Below, piece by piece: positions 1 through 7,825 of a DNA stretch of 64,000 bases (positions are counted from its first letter, which is position 1; every line of letters starts with the position of its first letter). Source of the DNA: Planctomycetota bacterium (lineage in GTDB: Bacteria; Planctomycetota; UBA1135; UBA2386); contig JACKHZ010000008.1 of the NCBI GenBank assembly GCA_020638735.1, forward strand, positions 744,001-808,000. Direction: 5' to 3'. The position numbers and the translations under genes are program-made. Under the pieces are notes generated by a model. It made no database searches and was not told the origin of the DNA. It saw only the letters and a list, made by a program, of their open reading frames with translations.

Positions 1-57
1 CGGGTCACCGGGCGGCGACTTGACGGCCAGCTGCAGACCGAAGAACACCTCGCTCAT
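1..57 (-). CDS. 5' end of an unidentified gene (last visible gene of the ATP-grasp operon)
   Basis: Only the first 19 codons are inside the window; the protein starts MSEVFFGLQLAVKSPPG. The ATG overlaps the stop codon of the upstream gene as ATGA (54-57), so it is almost certainly translated as the next cistron of the DUF350 / ATP-grasp / membrane-protein operon. Too little is visible to name a family. Genes of related operons elsewhere include polyamine enzymes and small membrane proteins, but nothing here decides between them. Confidence 0.6.
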   Translation of the reverse strand, partial: MSEVFFGLQLAVKSPPGDP

Positions 58-1415
58 CCGCCACCTCCCCCGCGGCCCCAGGAACTGCCGCTCGGCCGGC
101 GGTTGGGATAGCTCGTGTAGCGCGCCCGGCCGAAGGTGGAGCTGCCGCCGCTGCCGCCACCCGCCAACGACCGCGCCGTGAACATCGTCGGCCGCGCGCT
201 CGGCCGGTAGTCGGCGCTGCTCGGCCGCGCCGGCGCCTCGGGCGCGCGGCTGCCGATGGCGTAGAACGGGTAGTGGCGGAAGAACCACCAATGGCGGCCA
301 CCGTACGAATCGTAGATCGGTTCGCGCGAGGCGCTGCCGGGCGCCGACGGCACCGGCGCACCGGGGTCGGGCGCGTCCGGCCGCCAGGCGACGACGTCGC
401 CGACCGACAGTCGACGCACGTCGATGCCGGCCCTCTCCCAGGCGACGAAGGTCTCGTTGAGGTCGTCGAGCTCGGCAGGCGGCGCCACCGCTGGCACCAC
501 GTAGAGCACGTGCTTGACGCCGATCGACTGCAGACGCTCCGCCGACGGCAGCCGGGCGACATAGCGGTTGTCGAAGCGACCGGCGCCGGCCGGCGCCTCG
601 AGGCGCGCGCGGTCGAGCACGAAGCACGGCGAACGCGCCCCGGTGGCGATACGACGATCGAAGTCCCGCCGATGGAACAGCGCCGCCGCGAGCGTCAGGT
701 GCGCAGGCACCAACCCGTCCGGATGCGGCCAGTTGTCGAAGGTGAACACCGCGTCGAAGCGCGGCGTCAGCCCGGCGGCGAACGCCACCGACTCGGGTCC
801 GGCGAGGTCGACCACCAGCGCCACGTCGGTCGCGCCCTGCGCGGGCTCCTGCTCGAAGATGCGGCGCACGGTCTCGCCCTTCTCGCGCGCGGCCACCATC
901 GCCGAGGACTGGATGGCGACGACCACCCGTCGCAGCGAATCCTGCTGCAGCGCCTGGAACAGCGTCGGCACATAGAACGGCAGCAGGTCGGCGCGCTGCG
1001 GCCGCAGCGCTGCTTCGAGACCATCGACGCGCACGCTGCCGCCGACGGCGTCGCGGCCGGTCGCCGACGGGAACTGCAGCTCGACCTTGTTCGCCTGCAC
1101 GTTCCAGCCCTTGTCGCGCTGCAGCTGCAGCGAGTCGTGGTCGCTGACCTTCGGCTCGTCACGCCCCTTGAGCGCGATGGTGATGCCGCCGATCGCGGCG
1201 AAGGCGACGACGATGCCGCCGATGACCATGAAGCCACGGCGGTCCATCTCCTCGCCGCGCTGCTGCGGCCGCGAACGTCTACCGGGCGCCCCCTGCCCGA
1301 GCCGCGCCTGCCACCAGCGCGCGCCGAGCAGCTCGGCCTGGTCGAACGACGCCGCCTGCGTGAACAGCGGCCCTTCCGGTTCGTCCGGCGTCGGGATGTC
1401 CGCGCCGTTGCTCAC
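54..1415 (-). CDS. Single-pass membrane protein of unknown function in ATP-grasp operon
   Basis: This is a 453-residue protein. The GTG start at 1415 overlaps the TGA of the ATP-grasp gene (GTGA), which decides it over longer upstream starts. Residues 1-60 are polar, an MDRRGF-type positive stretch follows, and residues about 62-82 form one strong transmembrane helix, so most of the protein (83-453) probably lies outside the cytoplasm. The middle part contains regular alpha/beta-looking sequence with no motif I recognise. The last 45 residues are Gly/Ser/Arg-rich and end in five glycines, a low-complexity tail. No enzyme signature is seen. Its position between a peptide-type ligase and another coupled gene suggests a role in the same envelope or metabolite pathway; this is inference. 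Confidence 0.8.
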   Translation of the reverse strand: MSNGADIPTPDEPEGPLFTQAASFDQAELLGARWWQARLGQGAPGRRSRPQQRGEEMDRRGFMVIGGIVVAFAAIGGITIALKGRDEPKVSDHDSLQLQRDKGWNVQANKVELQFPSATGRDAVGGSVRVDGLEAALRPQRADLLPFYVPTLFQALQQDSLRRVVVAIQSSAMVAAREKGETVRRIFEQEPAQGATDVALVVDLAGPESVAFAAGLTPRFDAVFTFDNWPHPDGLVPAHLTLAAALFHRRDFDRRIATGARSPCFVLDRARLEAPAGAGRFDNRYVARLPSAERLQSIGVKHVLYVVPAVAPPAELDDLNETFVAWERAGIDVRRLSVGDVVAWRPDAPDPGAPVPSAPGSASREPIYDSYGGRHWWFFRHYPFYAIGSRAPEAPARPSSADYRPSARPTMFTARSLAGGGSGGSSTFGRARYTSYPNRRPSGSSWGRGGGGG

Positions 1416-2707
1416 GACGACACCTCCGCCGCGGCTTCGGCCGCCTCGACTTCGACCAGCACCGCCGCACAACGCGCGCTCGCGTCAGTGCCGCCGATGC
1501 CGGGCGCCGGCGCCGCGTGCACCCGCGTGAACGCGCCGACGGCGCGGCCGCCGCACAGGTAGACGCCGTGGTTCTGCACCTGCCCGTCGCCGTCGACGAG
1601 CGCGTCGAAGAAGCGCTGCGCGACCCAGCGCTGCGGGATCGCGTGCTGCAGCACGTCCTCCCATTCGGCTTGCGTCACGCTGCGGCCGATGACGACGCCG
1701 TCGCCTTCGCAGCCGTAGTCGCTCTTCAGCACCCAGCGCTCGCGGTCGTGCCACAGCTCGTCGCGACACAGCTCGAGGCGGGTGGTCTGCGGCACGTAGC
1801 GTTCGATCGCGGCGCGCGCCGCCGGCGAGAAGCGTTCGCTGTGCTCCCAGCAGAACGCCAGCGACCGCTTGTTCTGCGTCACCACCGCACCGAACGGGTT
1901 CATCACCGCGGTGCGGCCGTCGTACTGCGCCTGCACCAACGCCGTCAGCGGTGCCGTGAGCGGCTCGGGGTCGAGCACCGACGGTTCGTCGTCGCGCACC
2001 GGCAGCCGCTCGGTCCACCAGTCGGTCTTGTAGTGGCGCAGGATCACGTCGCACGGCGTGCCGAGCAGCGCGGCGCGGCCGTCGGCGGCGGCGGTCAGGT
2101 TGAACGGCGAGCCGAGCACCACGGCGAAGCCGGCCGCCTCGAGCCAGTCGCGGTAGAGCGCGATCATCGACAGGTCCTCGGTGATCTCGGTCGGATAGAC
2201 GATGCCGACCGTCGCGCCAGCACCCGCGCCGACGCTGCCGGCGAACGCGCGCACCGTGGCGACAACCGCCGGCTGCAGCAACGCCGACGCGTCGCGATGG
2301 CCTGCGCCTGCGCGCGCGACGGCGTGGCGACCGAGCCAGTCGGCCTCCGCCTGCCCGCTCGGTGTGTCGCTGTTCAACTCGCAGACGACAGGACCGTTCG
2401 CCGTCTCGAACACATCGGCGCGGGCGATGCCGTGCCACTCCGGCGCCGCCAGCTGCCACAGCATCTGCTGCCACGGCGTCAGGTCGAAGAACTCGGCGAG
2501 CAGCCCGGGTTCGCCGTACACGATCGTCGCCAGTTCGTCGTGCACCATCGCCACCGCTTCGGCAGCGTGTTCCAGCGCGCGCCAGCGCGACGCCGACAAC
2601 CGCAACGGCGCGACACGGAAGCGCTCCGCGCCATCGAGCCACGGATCGCTGATGCGGCCCTCGGCCAGCATCGCGCTGGCCAGTTCGGCATAGCCAGCCG
2701 TGCTCAC
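1412..2707 (-). CDS. Glutathionylspermidine-synthase-like ATP-grasp ligase (YjfC type)
   Basis: This 431-residue protein belongs to the glutathionylspermidine synthase ATP-grasp family, whose members join a carboxylate to an amine through an acyl phosphate. Family-type blocks are visible: an acidic CELNSDTPSG segment near residues 109-118, the ATP-grasp lysine and glycine-rich loop VLKSDYGCEGDGVVIG (326-341), and YLCGGRAVGAFTR near 383-395. There is no amidase (CHAP) domain, unlike the bifunctional E. coli Gss, so it resembles the stand-alone YjfC type. The GTG start at 2707 overlaps the stop of the DUF350 gene (GTGA). Related ligases next to DUF350 genes have been proposed to make unusual peptide or polyamine conjugates. 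The substrate here cannot be read from sequence. Confidence 0.88.
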   Translation of the reverse strand: MSTAGYAELASAMLAEGRISDPWLDGAERFRVAPLRLSASRWRALEHAAEAVAMVHDELATIVYGEPGLLAEFFDLTPWQQMLWQLAAPEWHGIARADVFETANGPVVCELNSDTPSGQAEADWLGRHAVARAGAGHRDASALLQPAVVATVRAFAGSVGAGAGATVGIVYPTEITEDLSMIALYRDWLEAAGFAVVLGSPFNLTAAADGRAALLGTPCDVILRHYKTDWWTERLPVRDDEPSVLDPEPLTAPLTALVQAQYDGRTAVMNPFGAVVTQNKRSLAFCWEHSERFSPAARAAIERYVPQTTRLELCRDELWHDRERWVLKSDYGCEGDGVVIGRSVTQAEWEDVLQHAIPQRWVAQRFFDALVDGDGQVQNHGVYLCGGRAVGAFTRVHAAPAPGIGGTDASARCAAVLVEVEAAEAAAEVSS

Positions 2708-3525
2708 AGCACCGCCCCCACCCACAACGCCGCGCCGATGTAGACCGCCGCCTCGAGCGCGCCGGCGCCGACGTCGTGGGCGACGACGCGTTCGTCGAGC
2801 AAGCCGCCGCGCAGCCGCGGCGCCTGACCGAGCACCAGCGTCTGCAGCACGAACTGCCGCAGCACCAGCAACGCCACCGCCTCGACCAGCGCGAGGCCGT
2901 ACTCGCGCATCGAGTCGGCGAAGCCGAGGTATTCGCCGGCGGCGGCGTGCGCGACCAGGACGCCGACGCCGACGCTGAGCCCGGCGTGCGCGACCGCCGC
3001 GGCGACGTTGCCGTCGTCGATCTCCTGACGATCGTCGTAGACCGTCAACAGCCGGAACAGCCAGACCAGCAGGTGCAGCGACACCTGGCCGATGGCGAAG
3101 AACAGCAGCGACACGCCGAGGTCGCCCCAGGCGTCACCGACGAACACCGCGGCGGCGATCATGCCGGTGGCGAGCACGTGGCCGGCGATCACCAGCGCCG
3201 CGGCGAGATTGGCGACCGACATGCCTTCGGTCAGGTCGCCGTGCATCATCGCCCGCAGGCCGAGCACCGCGCACAGCCGCGCTGCGGCGAGGCCGACCAT
3301 GACGAACGTCGCGAGCAGCGGCACGCGCGCGGCGAGTTCCTGGTCATGGCCGCTGCCGGTCGCCGCGCCGACCACCAGGAACGCGACCAGCAGCTCGGCC
3401 GCCTGCACCAGCCGCGCCGCCGCCGGCGGCACGCTCTTGCTGCACAGCGGCACGACGCGACGCAGCACGGCCTGCACCACGAACCCGAGCAGCAACGCGC
3501 CGATCGCCAGCAAGGTCTCCGACAT
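2704..3525 (-). CDS. DUF350-type multi-pass membrane protein (YjfL-like, two tandem units)
   Basis: This 273-residue, strongly hydrophobic protein has about eight predicted membrane segments. The usual DUF350 unit has about four, so this looks like two tandem units. The context (immediately upstream of and overlapping a YjfC-type ATP-grasp ligase) is the known pairing for DUF350 proteins, which strengthens a call that sequence alone would leave tentative. The ATG at 3525 was chosen because the hydrophobic N terminus begins there (MSETLLAIGALLLGF). It has no Shine-Dalgarno, but a TACCGT hexamer lies 8 bases upstream. It is the first gene of the operon. Function of the family is unknown; a channel or a membrane partner of the ligase product is speculation. 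Confidence 0.78.
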   Translation of the reverse strand: MSETLLAIGALLLGFVVQAVLRRVVPLCSKSVPPAAARLVQAAELLVAFLVVGAATGSGHDQELAARVPLLATFVMVGLAAARLCAVLGLRAMMHGDLTEGMSVANLAAALVIAGHVLATGMIAAAVFVGDAWGDLGVSLLFFAIGQVSLHLLVWLFRLLTVYDDRQEIDDGNVAAAVAHAGLSVGVGVLVAHAAAGEYLGFADSMREYGLALVEAVALLVLRQFVLQTLVLGQAPRLRGGLLDERVVAHDVGAGALEAAVYIGAALWVGAVL

Positions 3526-3533
3526 CGCGCGAG

Positions 3534-3539
3534 ACGGTA
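3534..3539 (-). promoter_or_regulatory. Candidate -10 hexamer (TACCGT) 8 nt before the DUF350 operon start
   Basis: On the minus strand TACCGT matches the TAnnnT pattern of a -10 element and ends 8 bases before the ATG at 3525. No ribosome binding site lies between them. If used, transcription would start at or within a base or two of the start codon, giving a leaderless mRNA. The same spacing recurs at other operon heads in this window. Confidence 0.35.
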
Positions 3540-3617
3540 GCGCCATTGCGCCGGGTCGGGAAGTTCCGCGACCGAACGCCGTCCGAACACCTCAACGTCC
3601 CGACCGGAGGAAGCGCC

Positions 3618-4583
3618 GTGCCCTGTACCGACCGTGCCCGTGGCCTGTTCGTGCTGGCCCTGTCCCTCACCGTAGACCTGGCGGCAGCACAGGCCCAGAA
3701 GCCACCGGCAGCCGATGCCAAGGTGCAGGCGAGCACGCTGCACGGGCCGCTGCACGAAGCGCTGGTCGCCACCGCGCGCGCCGGCGCGACCAGCTTCACT
3801 GCGGAGTGGCTCTGGCACGGCACGAGCGCCTACGCCATCGCCGATGGCGAACCGGATTGGCGGGTCACGGAGAAGCAGACCGGGTTCTACGCCGACGACC
3901 AGCTGGTCGTGAAGCGCATCGACGAAGAGCTGCAATGGGAGTTCTGGCAGTCCGGCCGCCTCGCCGCGACCCGAGTTGCGGGCAAGCCGTGGCAGCTGGC
4001 GCAGCGCGGTGTGGCGCCGAACCCGGGCGACGGCAGCGTCGCCGACCCGCTGCTGCTGTTGCTGGCGCTGGCCAGCCAGGACCTGCCGGTCGCGCAGCGC
4101 ACGATCGCCGAGCGCGACGGACGCCCCGTCGAGCGCTTCTCGTTGCTGCTCACGGTGGAACAGGAGCAAGCGCTGGCGCAAACAGGCGCGCTCCGCAACT
4201 CGTTCCCTTCGTACCGGACCGCGGCGCTGCTGCTGAAGTCGGGCCGCATGAAGCGGGGCGACCTGCTGCTCGGCTACGCCGACCTGTGCATCGACCTCGA
4301 CGTCGCGACGCGACACGTGCGACGCATCCACCTGCGGGTGCTGGCGCCGGAGGTCGACCCGATGCAGGCGTTCCTGCAGAGCCGCCGCGGCGTGCGCAGG
4401 GATGCCGACGACGGCGAGCCGGAGCCGGCACCGGAGCCCACGCCGCCGACCGAGTTCGTCGACGGCCTGCCGGTGCGCGATCCCGCCGGGCTGATGCGCA
4501 CATGGTTCGAGGTGCGCTTCGACGAGGCCGGCAAGGCGACGTTGCCGCAGCCGGACGCCGAGCTGCGCGCGCTGGGGCGCTGA
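3618..4583 (+). CDS. Secreted protein of unknown function
   Basis: This is a 321-residue protein. The GTG start at 3618 is preceded by GGAGG at 3606-3610, one of the better ribosome binding sites in the window, and begins a signal peptide (hydrophobic stretch LFVLALSLTVDLAAAQA) with likely cleavage near residue 25. The mature part mixes alpha/beta sequence with a Glu/Pro-rich linker near the C terminus (EPEPAPEPTPPTEF) before a last 40-residue segment. No catalytic motif or family is recognised. It is divergent from the DUF350 operon and convergent with the PhoD-like gene, so it is probably transcribed alone. Confidence 0.8.
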   Translation: MPCTDRARGLFVLALSLTVDLAAAQAQKPPAADAKVQASTLHGPLHEALVATARAGATSFTAEWLWHGTSAYAIADGEPDWRVTEKQTGFYADDQLVVKRIDEELQWEFWQSGRLAATRVAGKPWQLAQRGVAPNPGDGSVADPLLLLLALASQDLPVAQRTIAERDGRPVERFSLLLTVEQEQALAQTGALRNSFPSYRTAALLLKSGRMKRGDLLLGYADLCIDLDVATRHVRRIHLRVLAPEVDPMQAFLQSRRGVRRDADDGEPEPAPEPTPPTEFVDGLPVRDPAGLMRTWFEVRFDEAGKATLPQPDAELRALGR

Positions 4584-4626
4584 CGCGGCGAAACGAGGAA
4601 GATGAGCCGGATGCGGCCCCCTCGCT

Positions 4627-7600
4627 TCAGCGCGGGATGGTCAGCGGCACGGTCGGGAACAGCTCGCCCCAGGTCGAGCTCTGCGTGTCGAACGTGATGC
4701 CGCCGGCATACAGCGTCGCGCCGCCGAGCAACTGCGAGACGACCGGCGGCCACAGCACGGTCGCGGTGGCGCGGCCGTCGGCGTCGACCACGCCGCCGAA
4801 GCCGAGCAGCAGCGGGTTGGGCGTCAGACACAGCTCGAAGAACACGTCCCGGTCGAGCCCCCAGACGCGCGGGTCGCCGGGCTGCAGCGACGCCAGCGGG
4901 ATGCCGGGCGCAGTCGCCGCCGACAGCGCGAGCAGGTACAGCGAGCCGGCGCTCTCCGGGCCGCACAGCTCGAGCCGCGTCTGGCCTGCCGTCGCGATCG
5001 CCGCGGTGACGGCGCGCGGCCGCGGCGGCGCCTGCACCAGCAGGTCGTCGAAGCGCGCGCCCTGGCTGGCCCAGCAGTAGAGGCCGGCGCGGCCGAGCGT
5101 CAGGCTGGTGTCGCGCACGTCGCACAGCGTCATGCCGTTGAGCCCGACCCGCAGCCGGTCGCCGCAGGCGCTGAACGACACCTGCTGCCAGACCTCCGGC
5201 GGGAAGTCGTCGTCCGCTTCCCACAGCGTCGTCCACTGGCCACCGACGACCTTGACCAGCCGGCGATAGTGCCGCTGGGCATCCATCGAGAAGCGGTAGT
5301 AGTTGCTCGGGCTCTGGTAGCGCAGCACGACGCCGATCGCGTCGTTGTCGTCGTTGCGCAGCCGCACCCGCAGCTCCTGGTCGGCCAGCAGGCTGGGCGC
5401 CAGCAGCAACGTGCCGAGCTTCGGCAGGCCGGTGCGCGAGCCGTCACCGTCCTCGATGTTGGCGTCCTGGCGCACCTCGCCGTCCTGCACGCTCCACTGC
5501 GACGGGCCGCTGGCGGTGCCCTGGTCGACGATCTGGAACCCGGCCAGCGAGCCGTTGGCGAAGTCGGCCGAGAAGAACGGCGTACGACCGAGACCGGTCG
5601 CGTCTCCCTGCCGCACGACCACGTCGTCGAACGCCACCCACTGCGACGCCCAGCTGTAGAGGCCGATCCGGCCGTGCGCGTGCGCGGCGTCGTGCACGTC
5701 GAACAGCAGCTCGCCGTCCTGCCAGACCCGCAGGTGGTCGCCGATCGCGGCGACGGTGATCTGGAACCACCACATCGGCACGTAGCCGGGCAGCGCCGTG
5801 CGCTCGGCGAGCACGGTCGCCACGCCGTTGACGAAGCGCGTCAGCTGCACGAGCTGACGTTCGTTGTCGAAGCGCACGCGATAGTAGTTGAGCGCGTTGA
5901 CGAAGCGGAACACGACGCCGCACGAGTCGTTGTCCTGCTCGTAGCAGCGCGCGCGCAGCGTGATGTCGGTCCAGGCCGCGTCACCGGCCAGCGCCAGCGT
6001 GCCGCCGTAGACCGGGCTGGCGCCGCCGATGTTGCTGCGCTGCGTCAGCGTGCGGTCGCAGACCAGCCACGACGACGGTCCGTCGCTGCCGAGGTCGACG
6101 ACGTTCCAGCCGGCCGCCGCACCGAACGGCGCGTCGAAGTGGTCGGCGAACAGCACCGGGTTGGCGCCGGGCACGTCTTCGTACGCCATCGCGACGCGCA
6201 CGTCGGCGCCGCTCGGCACCTCGAGATCGAGCGAAGCGGGCCCGCCGCTGCCGTAGGCGAGGTCGCGGCCGAGCAGCCGGTAGCTGCCGGGGCGCAGCCG
6301 CTCGCGGGTCGCATTCAGCCCCTCGTCGCGCACCAGGTGCGGACCGTCGGCGAGCACGAAGCCGCCCTCCGGCACATCGCTGCGCACCGTCAGCCTCGCC
6401 GGCGCGTCGATCGCTTCGGCGACGTGCTCGCGCAGCACCGCGCCGTTCTGGTCGAAGAACGTCGTGCGCAACGTGCACGGCGTCACCGTCGGATCGACGG
6501 TGATCACCGCGAAGTTGCGCACCGTGCCGTGCCAGCGCTGCTCGGGTTCGCGGCGGTAGGTGTTGCTGCCGAGGAACTGCGCCAACGGCCCGGTCTGCAG
6601 CTCCAGCAGCCCGCAGCGCAGCTCGCGGATCGCGGCGATGTGCTGGTCGGCGGCGAGGAACACGACGTTGTGCAGGTCGCTGGCGAGCAGGAAGTCGAGC
6701 AGCTGCTGGCGCTCGTGCACGAAGCCGTCCCACGAGTCGACGCCGCCGTAGAAGGTCGGTACCGACGTCGCGACGACCTTCCAGATCGCGTCGGAGTCGA
6801 GCAGCGCCTGCTGCAGCCACTGCAGCTGCGCCTGGCCGAGCATCGTCTTCTGCGGCGACGGCAGCGCGGCGTTGAGGTCGCGGTAGCGGCGCGTGTCGAG
6901 CACGAACAGCTCCATGCCCTTGCCGAACCGCAGCCGGCGCCAGATGTCGTTCGGACCGTCCGGCAGCGGCGTCCAGTCGCGGAAGCCCTGCGCGCCGTTC
7001 GCCACCAGCGCCGGCGACATCGCCGCGTCCCAGTTGTTGCTGACCTCGTGGTCGTCCCACGTGAAGATCCACGGCACGTCGTTGGTCAGCAGCTGCAGCT
7101 GCGGCTCGTCGCGGATCGTCGCGTGCTCGAGCCAGTAGTCCTGCAGCGTCACCGCGCCGTCGCAGTAGGGGAAGTCGCCGAGGTTGAGGAAGAAGTCGGG
7201 CTGCTCGGCGGCGATCGCCGAGAAGATGCCGAACTGGGCCTTGTCGTTGGTGTCACCGGAGAACGCGAAGCGCACCTGGGCCAGCGCCGCGGGCGCCGGC
7301 GCGGTGCGGAAGCTGCCGATCGGCCCCAGCACGCCGCCCTGGCCGAACGTCATGCTCAGCCGCACCCGGTAGTAGTACTGCGTGCCCGGGGTCAGTCCGG
7401 TGAGCGAGATGCGGATGGTGTCGTCGCGCGCCGCCAGCGCCGGCATCTGGATCGTCTCGGTCGCCCCGGCGAGCGCGACGTTGGTCGCGTAGCGCACGCT
7501 GACCAGGCACGGCTGCGAGGTGCGCGTCCAGACGATGCATGACGTGTCGGTGACCTCGCCGACGATCTGGCCGTGGGTCTGGGTCTGGGCGACGAGGGGC

Positions 7601-7653
7601 GACAGCGTCGCGACGAGGAAGGCCGTGAGCCGGCAGCGGGCGTGGAAGGGCAT
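4627..7653 (-). CDS. Secreted PhoD-like alkaline phosphatase/phosphodiesterase with C-terminal beta domains
   Basis: This is a 1008-residue secreted enzyme: signal peptide 1-22, a PhoD-type N-terminal beta-sandwich (about 25-120), then the PhoD-like metallophosphatase domain. Metal-ligand blocks visible are FSGDTND (131-137), LNLGDFPYCDG (156-166), FTWDDHEVSNNWD (197-209) and AADQHIA near residue 340. Family members hydrolyse phosphate mono- or diesters outside the membrane, typically for phosphate acquisition. Beyond about residue 480 are two repeated concanavalin/LamG-like beta domains, each with a W-containing 'FDDVVV/FDDLLV' end. A roughly 110-residue C-terminal module resembles the ends of four other secreted proteins in this window. 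About 1000 residues is twice the usual PhoD length. It is convergent with the secreted protein at 3618-4583. Confidence 0.9.
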   Translation of the reverse strand: MPFHARCRLTAFLVATLSPLVAQTQTHGQIVGEVTDTSCIVWTRTSQPCLVSVRYATNVALAGATETIQMPALAARDDTIRISLTGLTPGTQYYYRVRLSMTFGQGGVLGPIGSFRTAPAPAALAQVRFAFSGDTNDKAQFGIFSAIAAEQPDFFLNLGDFPYCDGAVTLQDYWLEHATIRDEPQLQLLTNDVPWIFTWDDHEVSNNWDAAMSPALVANGAQGFRDWTPLPDGPNDIWRRLRFGKGMELFVLDTRRYRDLNAALPSPQKTMLGQAQLQWLQQALLDSDAIWKVVATSVPTFYGGVDSWDGFVHERQQLLDFLLASDLHNVVFLAADQHIAAIRELRCGLLELQTGPLAQFLGSNTYRREPEQRWHGTVRNFAVITVDPTVTPCTLRTTFFDQNGAVLREHVAEAIDAPARLTVRSDVPEGGFVLADGPHLVRDEGLNATRERLRPGSYRLLGRDLAYGSGGPASLDLEVPSGADVRVAMAYEDVPGANPVLFADHFDAPFGAAAGWNVVDLGSDGPSSWLVCDRTLTQRSNIGGASPVYGGTLALAGDAAWTDITLRARCYEQDNDSCGVVFRFVNALNYYRVRFDNERQLVQLTRFVNGVATVLAERTALPGYVPMWWFQITVAAIGDHLRVWQDGELLFDVHDAAHAHGRIGLYSWASQWVAFDDVVVRQGDATGLGRTPFFSADFANGSLAGFQIVDQGTASGPSQWSVQDGEVRQDANIEDGDGSRTGLPKLGTLLLAPSLLADQELRVRLRNDDNDAIGVVLRYQSPSNYYRFSMDAQRHYRRLVKVVGGQWTTLWEADDDFPPEVWQQVSFSACGDRLRVGLNGMTLCDVRDTSLTLGRAGLYCWASQGARFDDLLVQAPPRPRAVTAAIATAGQTRLELCGPESAGSLYLLALSAATAPGIPLASLQPGDPRVWGLDRDVFFELCLTPNPLLLGFGGVVDADGRATATVLWPPVVSQLLGGATLYAGGITFDTQSSTWGELFPTVPLTIPR

Positions 7654-7755
7654 CGGGGCAGCGTGCGCCGCGGCTTCAGTCCACGGCCAAGCGTAGATGA
7701 AGCTCTCGACTCCGGATTCCGGTCTATCGCCTCGATTGCGCCCGGAATCGGCCGA

Positions 7756-7783
7756 TTGCAGTCTGCGGGCGGCTCATTATCCT
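7756..7783 (+). promoter_or_regulatory. Candidate sigma70-type promoter of the nidogen-like gene
   Basis: TTGCAG (7756-7761) and TATCCT (7778-7783) are separated by 16 bases and lie 42 bases before the ATG at 7826. They sit in the divergent gap between the PhoD-like gene and the plus-strand secreted protein gene. The leader also holds a purine-rich ribosome binding site, so this mRNA would have a normal leader. Confidence 0.5.
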
Positions 7784-7825
7784 CGCGCCGGGAAAAGCCC
7801 AACCAGGATCTGCCAAGAAGGAACC

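Noticed and set aside
5269..7542. A 757-codon plus-strand frame opposite the PhoD-like gene
   Set aside because: Low-complexity Arg/Val/Glu sequence; the opposite strand has the metallophosphatase motifs.
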